A stretch of 64,000 nucleotides of DNA from Thiohalocapsa sp. PB-PSB1 (GCA_016745215.1 CP050890.1:3286001-3350000); one strand, 5' to 3'. Counted from the stretch's first letter, positions 1 to 9,681 are shown. A program made the numbers and translations. Notes: generated by a model not told the origin, from the sequence alone.

Positions 1-2
1 GC

Positions 3-2348
3 CTGGCCCTGATAGGCCCCATAATCGCCAGCCTGGCAACCACCGTGTCGGCTCAGGAACTGGACCGTACCGTCCTGCCGATAGACCCGCCGTATCGCGA
101 GCCGATCACGGTGTTCGACGCCCGGGACGCCGAGAAGCCTCCGAGGTTCGAGGTCACGCCTCCGGAAGGAGCCCCGAATGTGGTCATCGTGCTGATCGAT
201 GACATCGGCTTCGGCGCAGTCTCCAGCTTCGGCGGCGGCATCCAAACGCCGACCTTCGATCGCCTGGCCAACGAAGGGCTGCGCTTCAACCACTTCCACA
301 CCACGGCACTCTGCTCGCCGACGCGCGCGGCGCTGCTGTCCGGCAGGAACCACCACCAGGTCAACGTCGGCAGCGTGATGGAGATCGCCACCGGCTTTCC
401 CGGCAACCAGGGCGAGCGCACCCCCCGAGCCCAGTACTTCGCTGAGACCCTACGCCTCAACGGCTACAGCACGGCGGCGTTCGGCAAATGGCACGAGACG
501 CCGACCTGGGAGGTCTCCGTATCCGGACCCTACGATCGCTGGCCGACGAACTCGGGCTTCGACAAGTTCTACGGCTTCATCGGTGGCGAGACCAACCAGT
601 GGGACCCGGTGATCTTCGACGGCGTGACCAAGGTCCAGAAGAAGGACGACCCCGACTATCACTTCACCACGGACATGACTAATGAGGCCATCGCGTGGAT
701 GAAGTTCCAGCAGGCGATGACGCCGGACAAGCCGTTCTTCGTCTACTTCGCGCCTGGTGCGGTGCACGCCCCGCACCACGCCCCAAAGGCGTTCATCGAG
801 AAGTACAAGGGCAAGTTCGACGGCGGCTGGATGAAGTACCGCGAGGAGGTCTTCGCCCGCCAGAAGGCGATGGGCATCATCCCCCAGAACACCAAGCTGG
901 CGCCCATGCCCGACAGCATCGAGGACTGGGAGACGCTGAGCGACAACGAGAAGGCGCTCTACGCCCTGCAGATGGAAGCCTTTGCCGGCTTCATGGAGCA
1001 CACGGACGTCGAGATCGGCCGGCTGGTGAGCGCCATCGACGATTTGGGCGTTCTGGACAACACCCTGTTCATCTACATCATGGGTGACAACGGCTCGAGC
1101 GGCGAAGGCGGCTTGACCGGCACCTACAACGAGCTGGTGCACCTCAACGGCATCTTCGACGCCGAGACCACCGAGAGCATGTTGGAGCGCGCGGACGACT
1201 GGGGCGGCCCCGACTCCTTCCCGCACTTCTCCTCGGCCTGGGCGGTCGCCACCGACGCGCCGTTCACCTGGACCAAGCAGATGGCTGGGGACTACGGCGG
1301 CATCCGCAACCCGATGGTCATGCACTGGCCGGCGGGCATCAAGGCCAAGGGTGAGATCCGCCAGCAGTGGCATCACGTCAATGACGTGGCCGCCACCGTG
1401 CTCGAGGCGGCCAAGCTCCCGCAGCCCAGGATGGTGAACGGCGTCCCGCAGATGCCGTTGGCCGGCGTGAGCATGCTGTACGCAGCGCATGACGCCGACG
1501 CGTTCAACCGTCGCCACACCCAGTACTTCGAGATCTTCTCGAACCGCGCGATCTATCACGATGGCTGGTACGCTCGTGTCGTGCACCGCGTCCCGTGGGA
1601 GAACCTGCCGATCAACAAGCTTCAGGACGACGTTTGGGAGCTCTACCATGCGAAGGAGGACTTCAGCCTCTCGACTGACTTGGCGAGCGAGTATCCGCGA
1701 CGGCTCGCGGCGATGAAGGATCTGTTCGAACGGGAAGCCATCGCCAACAGCGTCTATCCCCTGGACGACCGCGCGTACGAGCGCTTCAACGCCGCCATCG
1801 CCGGACGGCCCGACCTGATGGGCGATCGGACCAGCCTGACCCTCGCCCAGGGCATGACCGGCATCCTGGAGAACACCTTCCTCAACGAGAAGAACACCTC
1901 CAAGACGATCACCGCCAAGGTCCAGCTCGAGGGCAACGACCGGGGCGTCATCCTCTGTCAGGGCGGCAAGTTCGGCGGCTGGGCTCTGTACATGGATCAG
2001 GGCAAGCCGGCGTACACCTACAACTGGTTCGGCCTGCATAGCTACACGGTGGCCGCCACAGAGGCCATCAGTGGCAACGAGGTGGAGATCAAGTTGCAGT
2101 TCGATTACGACGAGGCCGGCGAAGGCCGCGGCAAGGGCGGCGAGGCGACCCTCTACGTGAACGGCGAGCAGGTCGCCGTGGGCCGCATCGAGAAGACTCA
2201 ACCCGCACTTTACTCCGCCGACGAGACGGCTGACGTGGGCCTGGATGAGGCCACGCAGGTCGCCGACAAGGTCTTCAAGGACATCGAGGACTCCAAGTTC
2301 ACGGGCTTCGTGGACGAGGTCACGATCAGCATCCCCGCCAGGAAGTAG
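3..2348 (+). CDS. Secreted arylsulfatase (type I sulfatase), 5' end outside the window
   Basis: This encodes a sulfatase that would hydrolyse sulfate esters in the periplasm or outside the cell. Counting from the GTG at 45, the core begins near residue 45 (VVIVLIDDIGFG, metal-binding Asp pair) and the maturation motif CSPTR lies at residues 90-94, with Cys90 the expected formylglycine precursor. A C-terminal beta-rich region follows after about residue 590. The frame stays open to the left edge, and bases 3-50 read LALIGPIIASLATTVSA, a signal-peptide core with a plausible cleavage site before QE. The true start is therefore upstream and the GTG at 45 is probably internal. The substrate cannot be told from sequence, and no FGE maturase gene is nearby. 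The family call is secure. Confidence 0.93.
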   Translation: MALIGPIIASLATTVSAQELDRTVLPIDPPYREPITVFDARDAEKPPRFEVTPPEGAPNVVIVLIDDIGFGAVSSFGGGIQTPTFDRLANEGLRFNHFHTTALCSPTRAALLSGRNHHQVNVGSVMEIATGFPGNQGERTPRAQYFAETLRLNGYSTAAFGKWHETPTWEVSVSGPYDRWPTNSGFDKFYGFIGGETNQWDPVIFDGVTKVQKKDDPDYHFTTDMTNEAIAWMKFQQAMTPDKPFFVYFAPGAVHAPHHAPKAFIEKYKGKFDGGWMKYREEVFARQKAMGIIPQNTKLAPMPDSIEDWETLSDNEKALYALQMEAFAGFMEHTDVEIGRLVSAIDDLGVLDNTLFIYIMGDNGSSGEGGLTGTYNELVHLNGIFDAETTESMLERADDWGGPDSFPHFSSAWAVATDAPFTWTKQMAGDYGGIRNPMVMHWPAGIKAKGEIRQQWHHVNDVAATVLEAAKLPQPRMVNGVPQMPLAGVSMLYAAHDADAFNRRHTQYFEIFSNRAIYHDGWYARVVHRVPWENLPINKLQDDVWELYHAKEDFSLSTDLASEYPRRLAAMKDLFEREAIANSVYPLDDRAYERFNAAIAGRPDLMGDRTSLTLAQGMTGILENTFLNEKNTSKTITAKVQLEGNDRGVILCQGGKFGGWALYMDQGKPAYTYNWFGLHSYTVAATEAISGNEVEIKLQFDYDEAGEGRGKGGEATLYVNGEQVAVGRIEKTQPALYSADETADVGLDEATQVADKVFKDIEDSKFTGFVDEVTISIPARK

Positions 2349-2376
2349 GTGTGAGCGGAAAGCCACACCTGACCCA

Positions 2377-2406
2377 CCCCCGCCGGGCCACGCCGGCCGG
2401 CGGGGG
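2377..2406 (+). terminator. GC-rich hairpin after the arylsulfatase gene
   Basis: CCCCCGCCGG at 2377-2386 pairs perfectly with CCGGCGGGGG at 2397-2406 across a 10-base loop, about 30 nt after the sulfatase stop. No T-run follows, so intrinsic termination is uncertain. It may act as an mRNA-stabilising hairpin or a weak terminator. Confidence 0.4.
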
Positions 2407-2544
2407 GTCGGCAAGAGAACACCGACCCAAGCCGGGCGCCTCGCGCGCCCGCCCTGGCGACCGGGGGAGATCGAGTTGATTAGTAAAACGAATATACGCT
2501 CGATAGAACCAAGTGGCTCGTTAAACCGCTGAGGAGGAAACCAG

Positions 2545-3789
2545 ATGTACATCGAGCTCGCCATCCTGGCGCTGTTCACCTTTTTCTACAGCGTCGTGGC
2601 CGGTCGTATTGAGAAGCTGCCGGTGTCCGGACCGATCATATTCGTGATCACGGGGCTGATGCTGGGACCGTTGGGGCTCGGCTGGTTCAAGGACGATGTC
2701 AGTCAGGTCGGGTTTCGGATGCTGGTTGATCTGACCCTTGCCCTCATCCTTTTCATCGACGCCGCCAACGCGGATATATCGACCCTGCGCAGACAGTGGC
2801 GCATTCCCACCCGGATGCTGGGACTGGGCCTGCCGGGGGCCATCGCTTTGGGATTTATCATCGCGGCCTGGCTGTTCGACAACCTGACGGTGTACGAGGC
2901 TGCACTGCTCGCCACCATGCTGGCTGCAACCGACGCGGCGCTGGGCAAGGCGGTGGTGAGCAATCCCGCGGTGCCGTCGCGACTGCGCGAGGGTTTGAAT
3001 TCCGAGAGCGGATTGAACGATGGTCTGTGTGTACCGATCCTGCTGGTCTTCATTGCGCTCGCTCAGGGCAGTGTGGCCGATGAAGCGACACTGGCCTTGA
3101 CACTCGTCGCCAAGGAGTTGGGAATCGGCGCCGTCGTCGGCCTGGTCGTCGCGGGCAGCGGTGCAAGGGTGCTCGATTTCTGCCACAAGCGCGACTGGAT
3201 CAGCGAGGTCTGGATGCAGGTCTCGGTGCCCGCGCTGGCGATCGCCTCCTTCGCCATTGCCCAGTCCCTGCATGGCAGCGGCTACATCGCCGCCTTCGTC
3301 GGCGGCATGCTCTTCGGCTTCATGGCCAAGTCTTCGACCCACAAGCTGGTGATGCCGGGGGAAGCCATCAGCGAGAGCATGGCGATGCTGACCTGGCTCA
3401 TCTTCGGCGTCGCCGTGATCGGTCAGAGCGTCGGCGCATTCACTTGGGAGATCGTCGCTTACGCGATCTTGAGCCTCACGCTGATCCGGATGTTGCCGAT
3501 CTTTCTATCGCTAATCGGTACCGGCGAGACCCCGTCCAGCAAGCTGTTTCTCGGCTGGTTCGGTCCTCGCGGTCTGGCCAGCATCGTATTCGCCATCATC
3601 GTGCTCAACGAAGACCTGCCGGGTGGCGAATTCCTGGCCATGGTAGTGACCTGCACGGTGGGGTTGAGTCTCATCGCCCACGGGGTCAGCGCCAATCCCC
3701 TCGCGGGCTGGATCGCACGGAGGGAATCGGCAGCGCACACGGCAGGCAACCACCCATCAACACCCGACAGGGGAGAAGACCATGACTGA
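2545..3789 (+). CDS. Cation/proton antiporter, CPA1 (NhaP-like) family
   Basis: A 414-residue polytopic inner-membrane protein predicted to exchange Na+ or K+ for protons. It is hydrophobic from the first residues and has about 12 apparent membrane segments. The CPA1 signature regions are visible as AATDAALGKAVV near residues 130-141 and ESGLNDG near residues 152-158. The family usually uses the Asp of ND for ion binding. A GAGGAGG ribosome site at 2531-2537 lies 7 nt before the ATG and fixes the start. The C-terminal tail is hydrophilic and ends inside the next gene. It heads a plus-strand cluster of channels and transporters, which supports an ion-homeostasis role. Ion specificity is not evident. 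Confidence 0.88.
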   Translation: MYIELAILALFTFFYSVVAGRIEKLPVSGPIIFVITGLMLGPLGLGWFKDDVSQVGFRMLVDLTLALILFIDAANADISTLRRQWRIPTRMLGLGLPGAIALGFIIAAWLFDNLTVYEAALLATMLAATDAALGKAVVSNPAVPSRLREGLNSESGLNDGLCVPILLVFIALAQGSVADEATLALTLVAKELGIGAVVGLVVAGSGARVLDFCHKRDWISEVWMQVSVPALAIASFAIAQSLHGSGYIAAFVGGMLFGFMAKSSTHKLVMPGEAISESMAMLTWLIFGVAVIGQSVGAFTWEIVAYAILSLTLIRMLPIFLSLIGTGETPSSKLFLGWFGPRGLASIVFAIIVLNEDLPGGEFLAMVVTCTVGLSLIAHGVSANPLAGWIARRESAAHTAGNHPSTPDRGEDHD

Positions 3790-4093
3790 AGAAACCAACG
3801 AGCCTTTGGACAAGACCTATGACGAGCTCAAGCAGCTGCGTGACGAGATCAGGCTAAAGCTGCAACTGGGCGGCATGGAGGTGCGCGACGAGTGGGAGAA
3901 GCTGGAGGGCGAGTGGGACACCTGGACCCACCAACTGGGCCAGCAGCTCGAGGCGAAGGCCGAGGACCTCGAGCAAAGGCTGCGCGAGGCCGGCGGCGAA
4001 GACCTGCGCAAGCTCGAGGTCGCGACGAAGTTGGAGATCAGCAAGCTGAAGCGTGGCTTTCAGGAGGTCGCCGACAACCTGACCAAGGACTGA
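3782..4093 (+). CDS. Small coiled-coil protein of unknown function
   Basis: A 103-residue, highly charged protein with almost no hydrophobic stretch, dominated by Glu, Lys, Leu and Gln in heptad-like spacing from about residue 10 to residue 95. It should form one or two long helices. It overlaps the antiporter stop by 8 nt (ATG at 3782, stop of the previous gene at 3787-3789), implying translational coupling. No enzymatic motif is visible. Similar small helical proteins beside ion transporters may be cytoplasmic accessory proteins, but that role is only inferred from position. The gene is supported by its overlap, the GGGGAG ribosome site upstream and regular codon use. Confidence 0.7.
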   Translation: MTEETNEPLDKTYDELKQLRDEIRLKLQLGGMEVRDEWEKLEGEWDTWTHQLGQQLEAKAEDLEQRLREAGGEDLRKLEVATKLEISKLKRGFQEVADNLTKD

Positions 4094-4236
4094 TACCGGC
4101 GGCAACCGAGAACATTCGGCGAGATCACCGCGCCCTCGGCCCCCGCTCGGCGTTCCGGCCCGGCAGGGTTGGAGCGGGTGCCAGGCGCGCCGGCGAGGCA
4201 CCCTGGTTCCGCTCTGCGGCCTGTGACCAGACCCTT

Positions 4237-4605
4237 ATGAAACCGAATCAAAAAGCCCTGCTTGCGGCATGCGCTCTGGCGACAACACACCTCGCCGTCG
4301 CCGAGGATCAGTCGACCAGTGAACTGGCGAAGGCGGCCCAGAACCCAATCGCGAGCATGATCAGCGTCCCCATCCAGAGCAACATCAACCTCGACTGGGG
4401 GCCGGAAGGCGACACCTTCGCCGTGACCAATATTCAGCTGGTATTGCCCTTTAAGCTCAACGACGACTGGAATCTCGTCACCCGCACCATCCTGCCGGTG
4501 GTCTCGCAGCCGGCGCTTACGCCGGAGCAGTGCCGCAAGTGGGGCACCGACGACACCGTCTGGGTTGAACGTAGCAGATCGCGCCCCCCCACAGGAGTAT
4601 CCCTG
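4237..4605 (+). pseudogene. N-terminal fragment of an outer-membrane 'neuromedin U'-type protein, fused in frame to CorA
   Basis: ATG at 4237 opens a signal peptide (about residues 1-22, ending AVAEDQ) followed by a segment with the pattern of bacterial proteins often named neuromedin U or transporter: AKAAQNPIASMISVPIQSN, then PFKLNDDWNLVTRTILPVVS. Those proteins are normally beta-barrel-like and roughly 250-300 residues. Here similarity stops near 4570, after about 110 residues, and the same frame runs without a stop into the CorA gene at 4606. A deletion joining the two genes is the simplest explanation. Whether the fusion polypeptide is made, or CorA starts independently at 4606, cannot be decided from sequence. 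Confidence 0.65.
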
Positions 4606-5601
4606 ATGACCATCAAAGGCTACCAGATCGACGCCGACCGTCACCTCGTCCCCATCGACCCGGAGCAGGCACCCGAGCGCTCGCACCAGCCCGACAGCAT
4701 GCTCTGGCTGGACGTCGAAGGGCCGGACCGCTCCGTCAGGGCAGTCTGGCTTGATCGGCTCGGGGTCGGCGGGCTGGCCCGCCGGCTCTGTCTGGAGTTT
4801 GGCGACCGACCCGGACTCTACCCGCTGAAGGACGAGATCGTCCTGGTCATTCCCTTGCTGTCCGTGGCCTCGGGCGAGCCCGAGGTGCAGCATCTCACCT
4901 GTCTGTGTCGGCAGGGGCTGTTGCTGACGCTGCACGCGCGCGAGCTCGCGACGGACGACCGACTCGCCGAGATCGCCTACGCGGACGCCTGGCTGTCGGA
5001 GCGCAGCATCCCCGCGTTGCTCTCCGCGGTGCTGATCGACCTGTCGATGGACAACCTGCGCCTGACCGGGGAACTGCGCTCAGGCGTCATCGCGCTGGAG
5101 GAGCGGATGGACCAGGCCCCGAGTAGGGTGCAGGCACAAGACATCCTGGCCCTGCGCTCGGACCTGCTGACCTTGGCCGCGGCGGTGGGCGATGTGCTGC
5201 CCATCGTTCAGGCGCTGAACGCCACCGAGCGACCGTTCTTCCGCGTCGCTGCGGCGCGCGACTTCATGCAGTGCGCCTTGGTCAACCTGCAGGCAGCGGA
5301 CGGGCAGCTGACCTGGCTCGACGGGCGCGTCTCGGCCCTGCGCAGCGGTTTCGAGATGCACGCCCAGGAGCAGGTCAACCGCCGCCTCAACATGCTGACC
5401 ATCCTGTCCGCCATCTTCATGCCCGTGACCCTGCTGGCCAGCATCTGGGGCATGAACTTCGCGACCATGCCCGAGCTCGGGCTGCCCTACGCCTACCCCA
5501 TCGCTTTGGGGGTCATGGTCGCCGTCGGCAGCGGCATGTACCTGTTCTTCCGCAAGACCGGCTGGTTCGACAGAGTGGGTCCACCTGGAGACAAGACATG
5601 A
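4606..5601 (+). CDS. CorA-family divalent cation transporter
   Basis: A 331-residue CorA-type channel for Mg2+ or another divalent metal (ZntB-like transport is also possible). The large N-terminal cytoplasmic domain is followed by two C-terminal membrane helices. The hallmark GMN lies at residues 282-284 at the end of the first helix (LLASIWGMNFATMPEL). I chose ATG 4606 because an ACAGGAG ribosome site at 4591-4597 precedes it and the protein then has normal family length, although the frame is open back to 4237 through a foreign signal-peptide fragment. Its TGA overlaps the next ATG as ATGA, which suggests coupled translation with the pore-loop channel gene. Confidence 0.88.
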   Translation: MTIKGYQIDADRHLVPIDPEQAPERSHQPDSMLWLDVEGPDRSVRAVWLDRLGVGGLARRLCLEFGDRPGLYPLKDEIVLVIPLLSVASGEPEVQHLTCLCRQGLLLTLHARELATDDRLAEIAYADAWLSERSIPALLSAVLIDLSMDNLRLTGELRSGVIALEERMDQAPSRVQAQDILALRSDLLTLAAAVGDVLPIVQALNATERPFFRVAAARDFMQCALVNLQAADGQLTWLDGRVSALRSGFEMHAQEQVNRRLNMLTILSAIFMPVTLLASIWGMNFATMPELGLPYAYPIALGVMVAVGSGMYLFFRKTGWFDRVGPPGDKT

Positions 5602-6401
5602 TCAATGAACGACACGCCGCGCGTCGGCGACACCGCGGCAACTTCGTGTACCTGTTCGCCGCGCTGCTGGTGTTTGCCGTCGGGGCGCCGGTGCTGGAGG
5701 TCTCTTTGCCGACGCTCGGGGGTCTCTTCGCCGAGGTCTCGCTGTCGTTGACCCTGGTCATCGCGCTGTGGAGCCTGCGCTCGTCCCGCCCGGTCTTTGT
5801 CGCCGGGCTGGTGCTGATCGCGGTGAACGTTCTCGCCACGGTGGTCTGGCTGCTGGTGGGGCAGGGTGTCGCCGACGTCGCCGCGCACCTCAGCGGCCTG
5901 GCCTTTCTGGTACTGGCCGCCGCGGTGGCCCTGCGCACGATCTTCCTGCCGGGTCCGGTGGACCTGAACAAGGTCACCGGCTCGCTCTGTGTCTATCTGC
6001 TGATCGGCATCGCCTGGGCCGAGCTCTACCAGCTGCTGCACGCCTACGATCCCGCATCCTTCGCCGGCGTCGAGCAGCAACAGGGCCATGCGCTGTCCTG
6101 GCGCTTCCTCTACTTCAGCTTCGTCACCCTGACGACGCTCGGCTATGGCGACGTGCTGCCGCTGACCATCTACGCCCAGACCCTGACCGCGATGGAGACG
6201 GTGATCGGTCAGTTCTATCTGGCGGTGCTCGTCGCCGTTCTGGTCAGCGCGTACCTGAGCGACACGCGGGGCGATACCGACGCCGCCGCCAGCGATGAAC
6301 CAGGCAATCGAACAGGCATATCCCCCATGCCGGAGGGTGCCGCTCTTCACCTGCAGCCGTCGGCCAAGGCAGGGTCGCCGGCACGGAGCCGAGAACCATG
6401 A
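5598..6401 (+). CDS. Two-pore-helix ion channel protein (Ion_trans_2), potassium-type filter
   Basis: A 267-residue membrane protein. Hydrophobic helices occupy about residues 15-115. A C-terminal pore module has an outer helix (130-148), a pore loop with filter LGYGD at 181-185, and an inner helix (about 195-225). The filter is the classical K+ selectivity sequence. There is no RCK domain or voltage sensor; the short hydrophilic tail looks disordered. The start ATG at 5598 overlaps the CorA stop (ATGA), and the stop at 6399-6401 overlaps the following ATG in the same way, so three genes are coupled. Potassium conductance is inferred from the filter alone. Confidence 0.85.
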   Translation: MINERHAARRRHRGNFVYLFAALLVFAVGAPVLEVSLPTLGGLFAEVSLSLTLVIALWSLRSSRPVFVAGLVLIAVNVLATVVWLLVGQGVADVAAHLSGLAFLVLAAAVALRTIFLPGPVDLNKVTGSLCVYLLIGIAWAELYQLLHAYDPASFAGVEQQQGHALSWRFLYFSFVTLTTLGYGDVLPLTIYAQTLTAMETVIGQFYLAVLVAVLVSAYLSDTRGDTDAAASDEPGNRTGISPMPEGAALHLQPSAKAGSPARSREP

Positions 6402-7660
6402 CAAGCACAAGATTCAGCATCTCTCTTTCACTCGTCAGCATCCTGCTGCTCACCGGTTGCGCCGGCACTCCCAAGCTGATCCCGACACCCGCGATCTACG
6501 AGACGCCGCGGATCGGGCTGTTCAGCGACCTCGTGCCGCTGCGCCAACGCGACAGGATCGACATCCTGTACGCCACCGACCGCCAACCCGAGCAAGACGC
6601 CGGCGCCGCGGTCCTTGGCTACGGCAGTGGGCGCTCCGCTTCGCTCGCACTCGGCGAGGCCGGGGTCGCCATTGAAGGTCGCGGCAACGGCTCGGATCCG
6701 TCGGCGCGACCGCGAATCGAGTTGATCGGGGTCGATGAGCTGGTGCGCTTTCCACCGACCCCGTACCTCTACCGCGCCGGAGCGCGCGGTCGCATCGAGA
6801 TCGACCCGGAGACCGTCGCGGCGCTGGGGCAGGCCGAGGACAGGGCGAAACAGCTGATCCGCAAACGCCTGGCCCGGACACCGAGGAAGGAGGTCTTCCT
6901 GGACGTGCACGGGGTTGCGACCGGCTTCGACGACGCCGTCCTCGATCTGGCCTCGTTCTGGCACTTCCTGGGCCGGGAGGGTGTCCCCATTGCCTATACC
7001 TGGCCGGCGGGCAGCAAAGGGGTCTTGTTCTACACCGTCGACCGCGAATCCGGCGAGTTCACGGTGCTGCACCTCAAGGAGTTCTTGCGCCTGCTGGTCG
7101 ATATGCCCGAGGTCGAGCGCATCCATATCAGCGCCCACAGCCGCGGGACGGACGTGGTGGTCACGGCGCTGCGCGAGCTGATCATCGAGACCCGGGCCAA
7201 GGGACTCGATGCGCGCGCGCATCTGAAGATCGAAAACCTGGTCCTGGCCGCCGCGGACATCGACCTGGACATCGACATGCAGCGCATCGAGGGCGAGGCC
7301 ATGACCCCCGCGTTCGGCCGCGTGACCCTCTATGTCAATACGCGCGACCGGGCGCTGGCGGCGGCGCGGGGACTGTTCAAGAGCGGGCAACGCCTCGGCA
7401 GCGTCGACCTGAACGCGCTCGGCGAGCGCCAACGCGAGCTCGTACGCCGGGCCGACAACCTCGACGTCATCGCCTACGACGGCAAGGGCGGCGGTCTCTT
7501 TCGGCACGGCTATTACGACGACCCGGCGGTGAGCGCCGACATCATCATGCTGCTGCGCTACGGCTGGCGACCCGGCGAGGGGAAACGCCAGGGACTGGAG
7601 CGACTCGGCGAGAACACCTGGCGGATCGATACCGCCCATTGGGACGAGGTGATGCCATGA
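6398..7660 (+). CDS. Lipoprotein alpha/beta hydrolase, DUF900 type
   Basis: A 420-residue predicted lipoprotein. The N terminus is a signal peptide ending in the lipobox LLTGC with Cys21 as the lipid-bearing residue. The body matches the DUF900 alpha/beta hydrolase pattern: DILYATDR near residue 50, a conserved VHG segment near residue 170, then AHSRGTD with Ser248 as probable nucleophile in an H-S-R-G elbow, and a late HGYY segment that may supply the histidine. The substrate is unknown. ATGA overlap with the channel gene places it in the ion-flux operon, perhaps in envelope maintenance. The final codons overlap an alternative upstream start of the next frame. Confidence 0.82.
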   Translation: MTSTRFSISLSLVSILLLTGCAGTPKLIPTPAIYETPRIGLFSDLVPLRQRDRIDILYATDRQPEQDAGAAVLGYGSGRSASLALGEAGVAIEGRGNGSDPSARPRIELIGVDELVRFPPTPYLYRAGARGRIEIDPETVAALGQAEDRAKQLIRKRLARTPRKEVFLDVHGVATGFDDAVLDLASFWHFLGREGVPIAYTWPAGSKGVLFYTVDRESGEFTVLHLKEFLRLLVDMPEVERIHISAHSRGTDVVVTALRELIIETRAKGLDARAHLKIENLVLAAADIDLDIDMQRIEGEAMTPAFGRVTLYVNTRDRALAAARGLFKSGQRLGSVDLNALGERQRELVRRADNLDVIAYDGKGGGLFRHGYYDDPAVSADIIMLLRYGWRPGEGKRQGLERLGENTWRIDTAHWDEVMP

Positions 7661-7776
7661 TCCGGCCAAGAACCATCCCGACCCAAGGTGGCCGCCGACG
7701 CGAGCGCAAACCGGCGGCGACATGCGCGCAACACGCCAGATCAAGCAGGACCTCACCTGAGTCCGGAGGGTCTTGC

Positions 7777-9660
7777 GTGAGCCTTGCGTGGTTCGCGGTT
7801 CAATCAAGGATGTATCGCCTGTTCTCGAATCTGCAGCCGGCGCTCGCGCTGGCGCTGTTGCTGATCGCAGGCCATGCGGTTGCCGCCAACCCCTTGAAGC
7901 CGCCGGACACCTCCAGCCCGCGGGCGACCATGGCGAGCTTCCTGGACCTGACCGAGCAGGCCGCGACCCGCTATGACGCCTTTCGTGACGACCCGAGCCC
8001 GGCCACCCAGGCGACCCTGTGGCAGGTGTCGGAGAAGGCGGCGCGGCTGTTCGATCTGAGCCGGGTCGGCCCCGCTGCGCGTCTCAAGGTCGCCGATGAG
8101 ACCTTCTACCTGCTCTGGGATGTGATGTTCCGCTTGGAGCTGCCCGACCTGGCCGAGATCCCGGGCGAGCCCGTCGCCGATGCCGACGTCGATCCGTCCG
8201 ATCTCCCGCGGGCTTGGCGCATCCCCGATACCGAGATCGCCATCGTGCGCATCGCGGACGGTGAGCATGCCGGCGAATTCCGGTTCAGTGCGGATACGGT
8301 CAAGGACGCGCGGGGCTTCTACGACGCCGTGCGCGATCTGCCCTACCGGCGCCCCATGCCCGTCGAGGACGTCTATCGCGTCAACCAGCTGTTCACCGGC
8401 TGGATGATCCCCTCGGCCTGGGTCGAAGCACTGCCCGACTGGGCGAATACGGTGCTGGATGGGCAAGTGGCTTGGAAGTGGGTCGCCCTGGCGGTGCCGA
8501 TGGCGCTCGCATTGGGCCTGGTCTATCTGCTCTACCGCTGGGGCAGGCGCAAGCCCTGGAACGGTGCCTTGGGGCGCTACCTGCGATACATTGCCGCACC
8601 GCTGGCCGTGCTGCTGCTGGTGCCGCTGCTGCACTACCTGGCCTGGCAGCAGATCAACATCACCAGCGATACGGCGGAGCTGCCGATCTACCTGCTGGAG
8701 ATCGCCGAGGGCTTGGCGGCGGTCTGGATCGTCTGGCTCACGGCGAGCTGGATCGCCGAGTCGATCATCCACCATCGGCCGCGCATCAGCGCGAAGGGTC
8801 TGGATGCCCATCTGATCCGCCTCGCCGCCCGCTCCATCGGCCTGGGGGCGATCCTGTTGCTGCTGTTCCGGGTCGGCCACGAGATCGGCATCCCGGTCTA
8901 TGGCCTGGTGGCCGGCGCCGGCGTGGGCGGCCTGGCCGTTGCCTTGGCCGCGCGCAGCACGCTGGAGAACTTCCTGGGTACGCTGAACCTGTACGCCGAC
9001 CGTCCGGTCAAGGTGGGCGATTTCTGCCGCTACGGCGAAGACCCCTCCGCCGGCTGGCTGCGCATCGGCACCATCGAGGAGATCGGTCTGCGCTCGACGC
9101 GCATCCGCGGCATCGACCGCACCGTCACCACCCTGCCGAATGCCCTGTTCTCCAACATGGAGATCATCAATCTCAGCAAGCGCGACCGCATGGTCTTTCG
9201 CCCGACGCTCGCCCTGCGCTACGAGACCGAGGCCGACCAGCTGCGCTGCGTCCTGGTCGAGCTGCGGGAGATGCTCCTCGCCCACCCGCGGGTCACCGAC
9301 GACCCGGCGCGGGTGCGTTTCGCGGGCTTTGCGGACTATGCAATGAAGGTCGAGATCTTCGCCTATGTCAATACGGCAGACTGGAACGAATTTCTTGCCA
9401 TCCAGGAGGATATCTACCTGCGCATCCTGCGCATCATCGAGCAGGCCGGGAGCGGTTTCGCCCTTCCCTCGCGCACCCTGTATCACACCCGCGACGGCGG
9501 GCTCGACGCCGAGCGCCAGGCAGCCGCCGAGCAGCAGGTACGCGAGTGGGGCGCGGCCCAGGTGCTGCCGTTTCCGGAGTTCGCCGCCGACCATCGCGCC
9601 CGGATCATGGATACCCTGGACTATCCCCCCGAGGGCTCGCCCGATGCCGATCGCAGCTGA
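7777..9660 (+). CDS. MscS-family mechanosensitive ion channel with periplasmic domain
   Basis: A 627-residue mechanosensitive channel. The GTG start at 7777 has GGAGGG at 7765-7770 and gives a signal peptide that ends HAVAANP. ATG 7810 is an alternative giving nearly the same signal peptide. A periplasmic domain of about 180 residues follows. Then come several membrane helices (about residues 230-400) and the MscS core, recognisable from AARSTLENFLGTLNLYADRP near residues 392-411, followed by the beta domain with TTLPNALFSNMEIINLS and an alpha/beta cytoplasmic cage domain. Such channels release solutes on hypo-osmotic shock. It lies in the channel cluster, 116 nt after the hydrolase gene. Confidence 0.9.
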   Translation: MSLAWFAVQSRMYRLFSNLQPALALALLLIAGHAVAANPLKPPDTSSPRATMASFLDLTEQAATRYDAFRDDPSPATQATLWQVSEKAARLFDLSRVGPAARLKVADETFYLLWDVMFRLELPDLAEIPGEPVADADVDPSDLPRAWRIPDTEIAIVRIADGEHAGEFRFSADTVKDARGFYDAVRDLPYRRPMPVEDVYRVNQLFTGWMIPSAWVEALPDWANTVLDGQVAWKWVALAVPMALALGLVYLLYRWGRRKPWNGALGRYLRYIAAPLAVLLLVPLLHYLAWQQINITSDTAELPIYLLEIAEGLAAVWIVWLTASWIAESIIHHRPRISAKGLDAHLIRLAARSIGLGAILLLLFRVGHEIGIPVYGLVAGAGVGGLAVALAARSTLENFLGTLNLYADRPVKVGDFCRYGEDPSAGWLRIGTIEEIGLRSTRIRGIDRTVTTLPNALFSNMEIINLSKRDRMVFRPTLALRYETEADQLRCVLVELREMLLAHPRVTDDPARVRFAGFADYAMKVEIFAYVNTADWNEFLAIQEDIYLRILRIIEQAGSGFALPSRTLYHTRDGGLDAERQAAAEQQVREWGAAQVLPFPEFAADHRARIMDTLDYPPEGSPDADRS

Positions 9661-9681
9661 CAGCAGACAGAGGGCAAGTCG

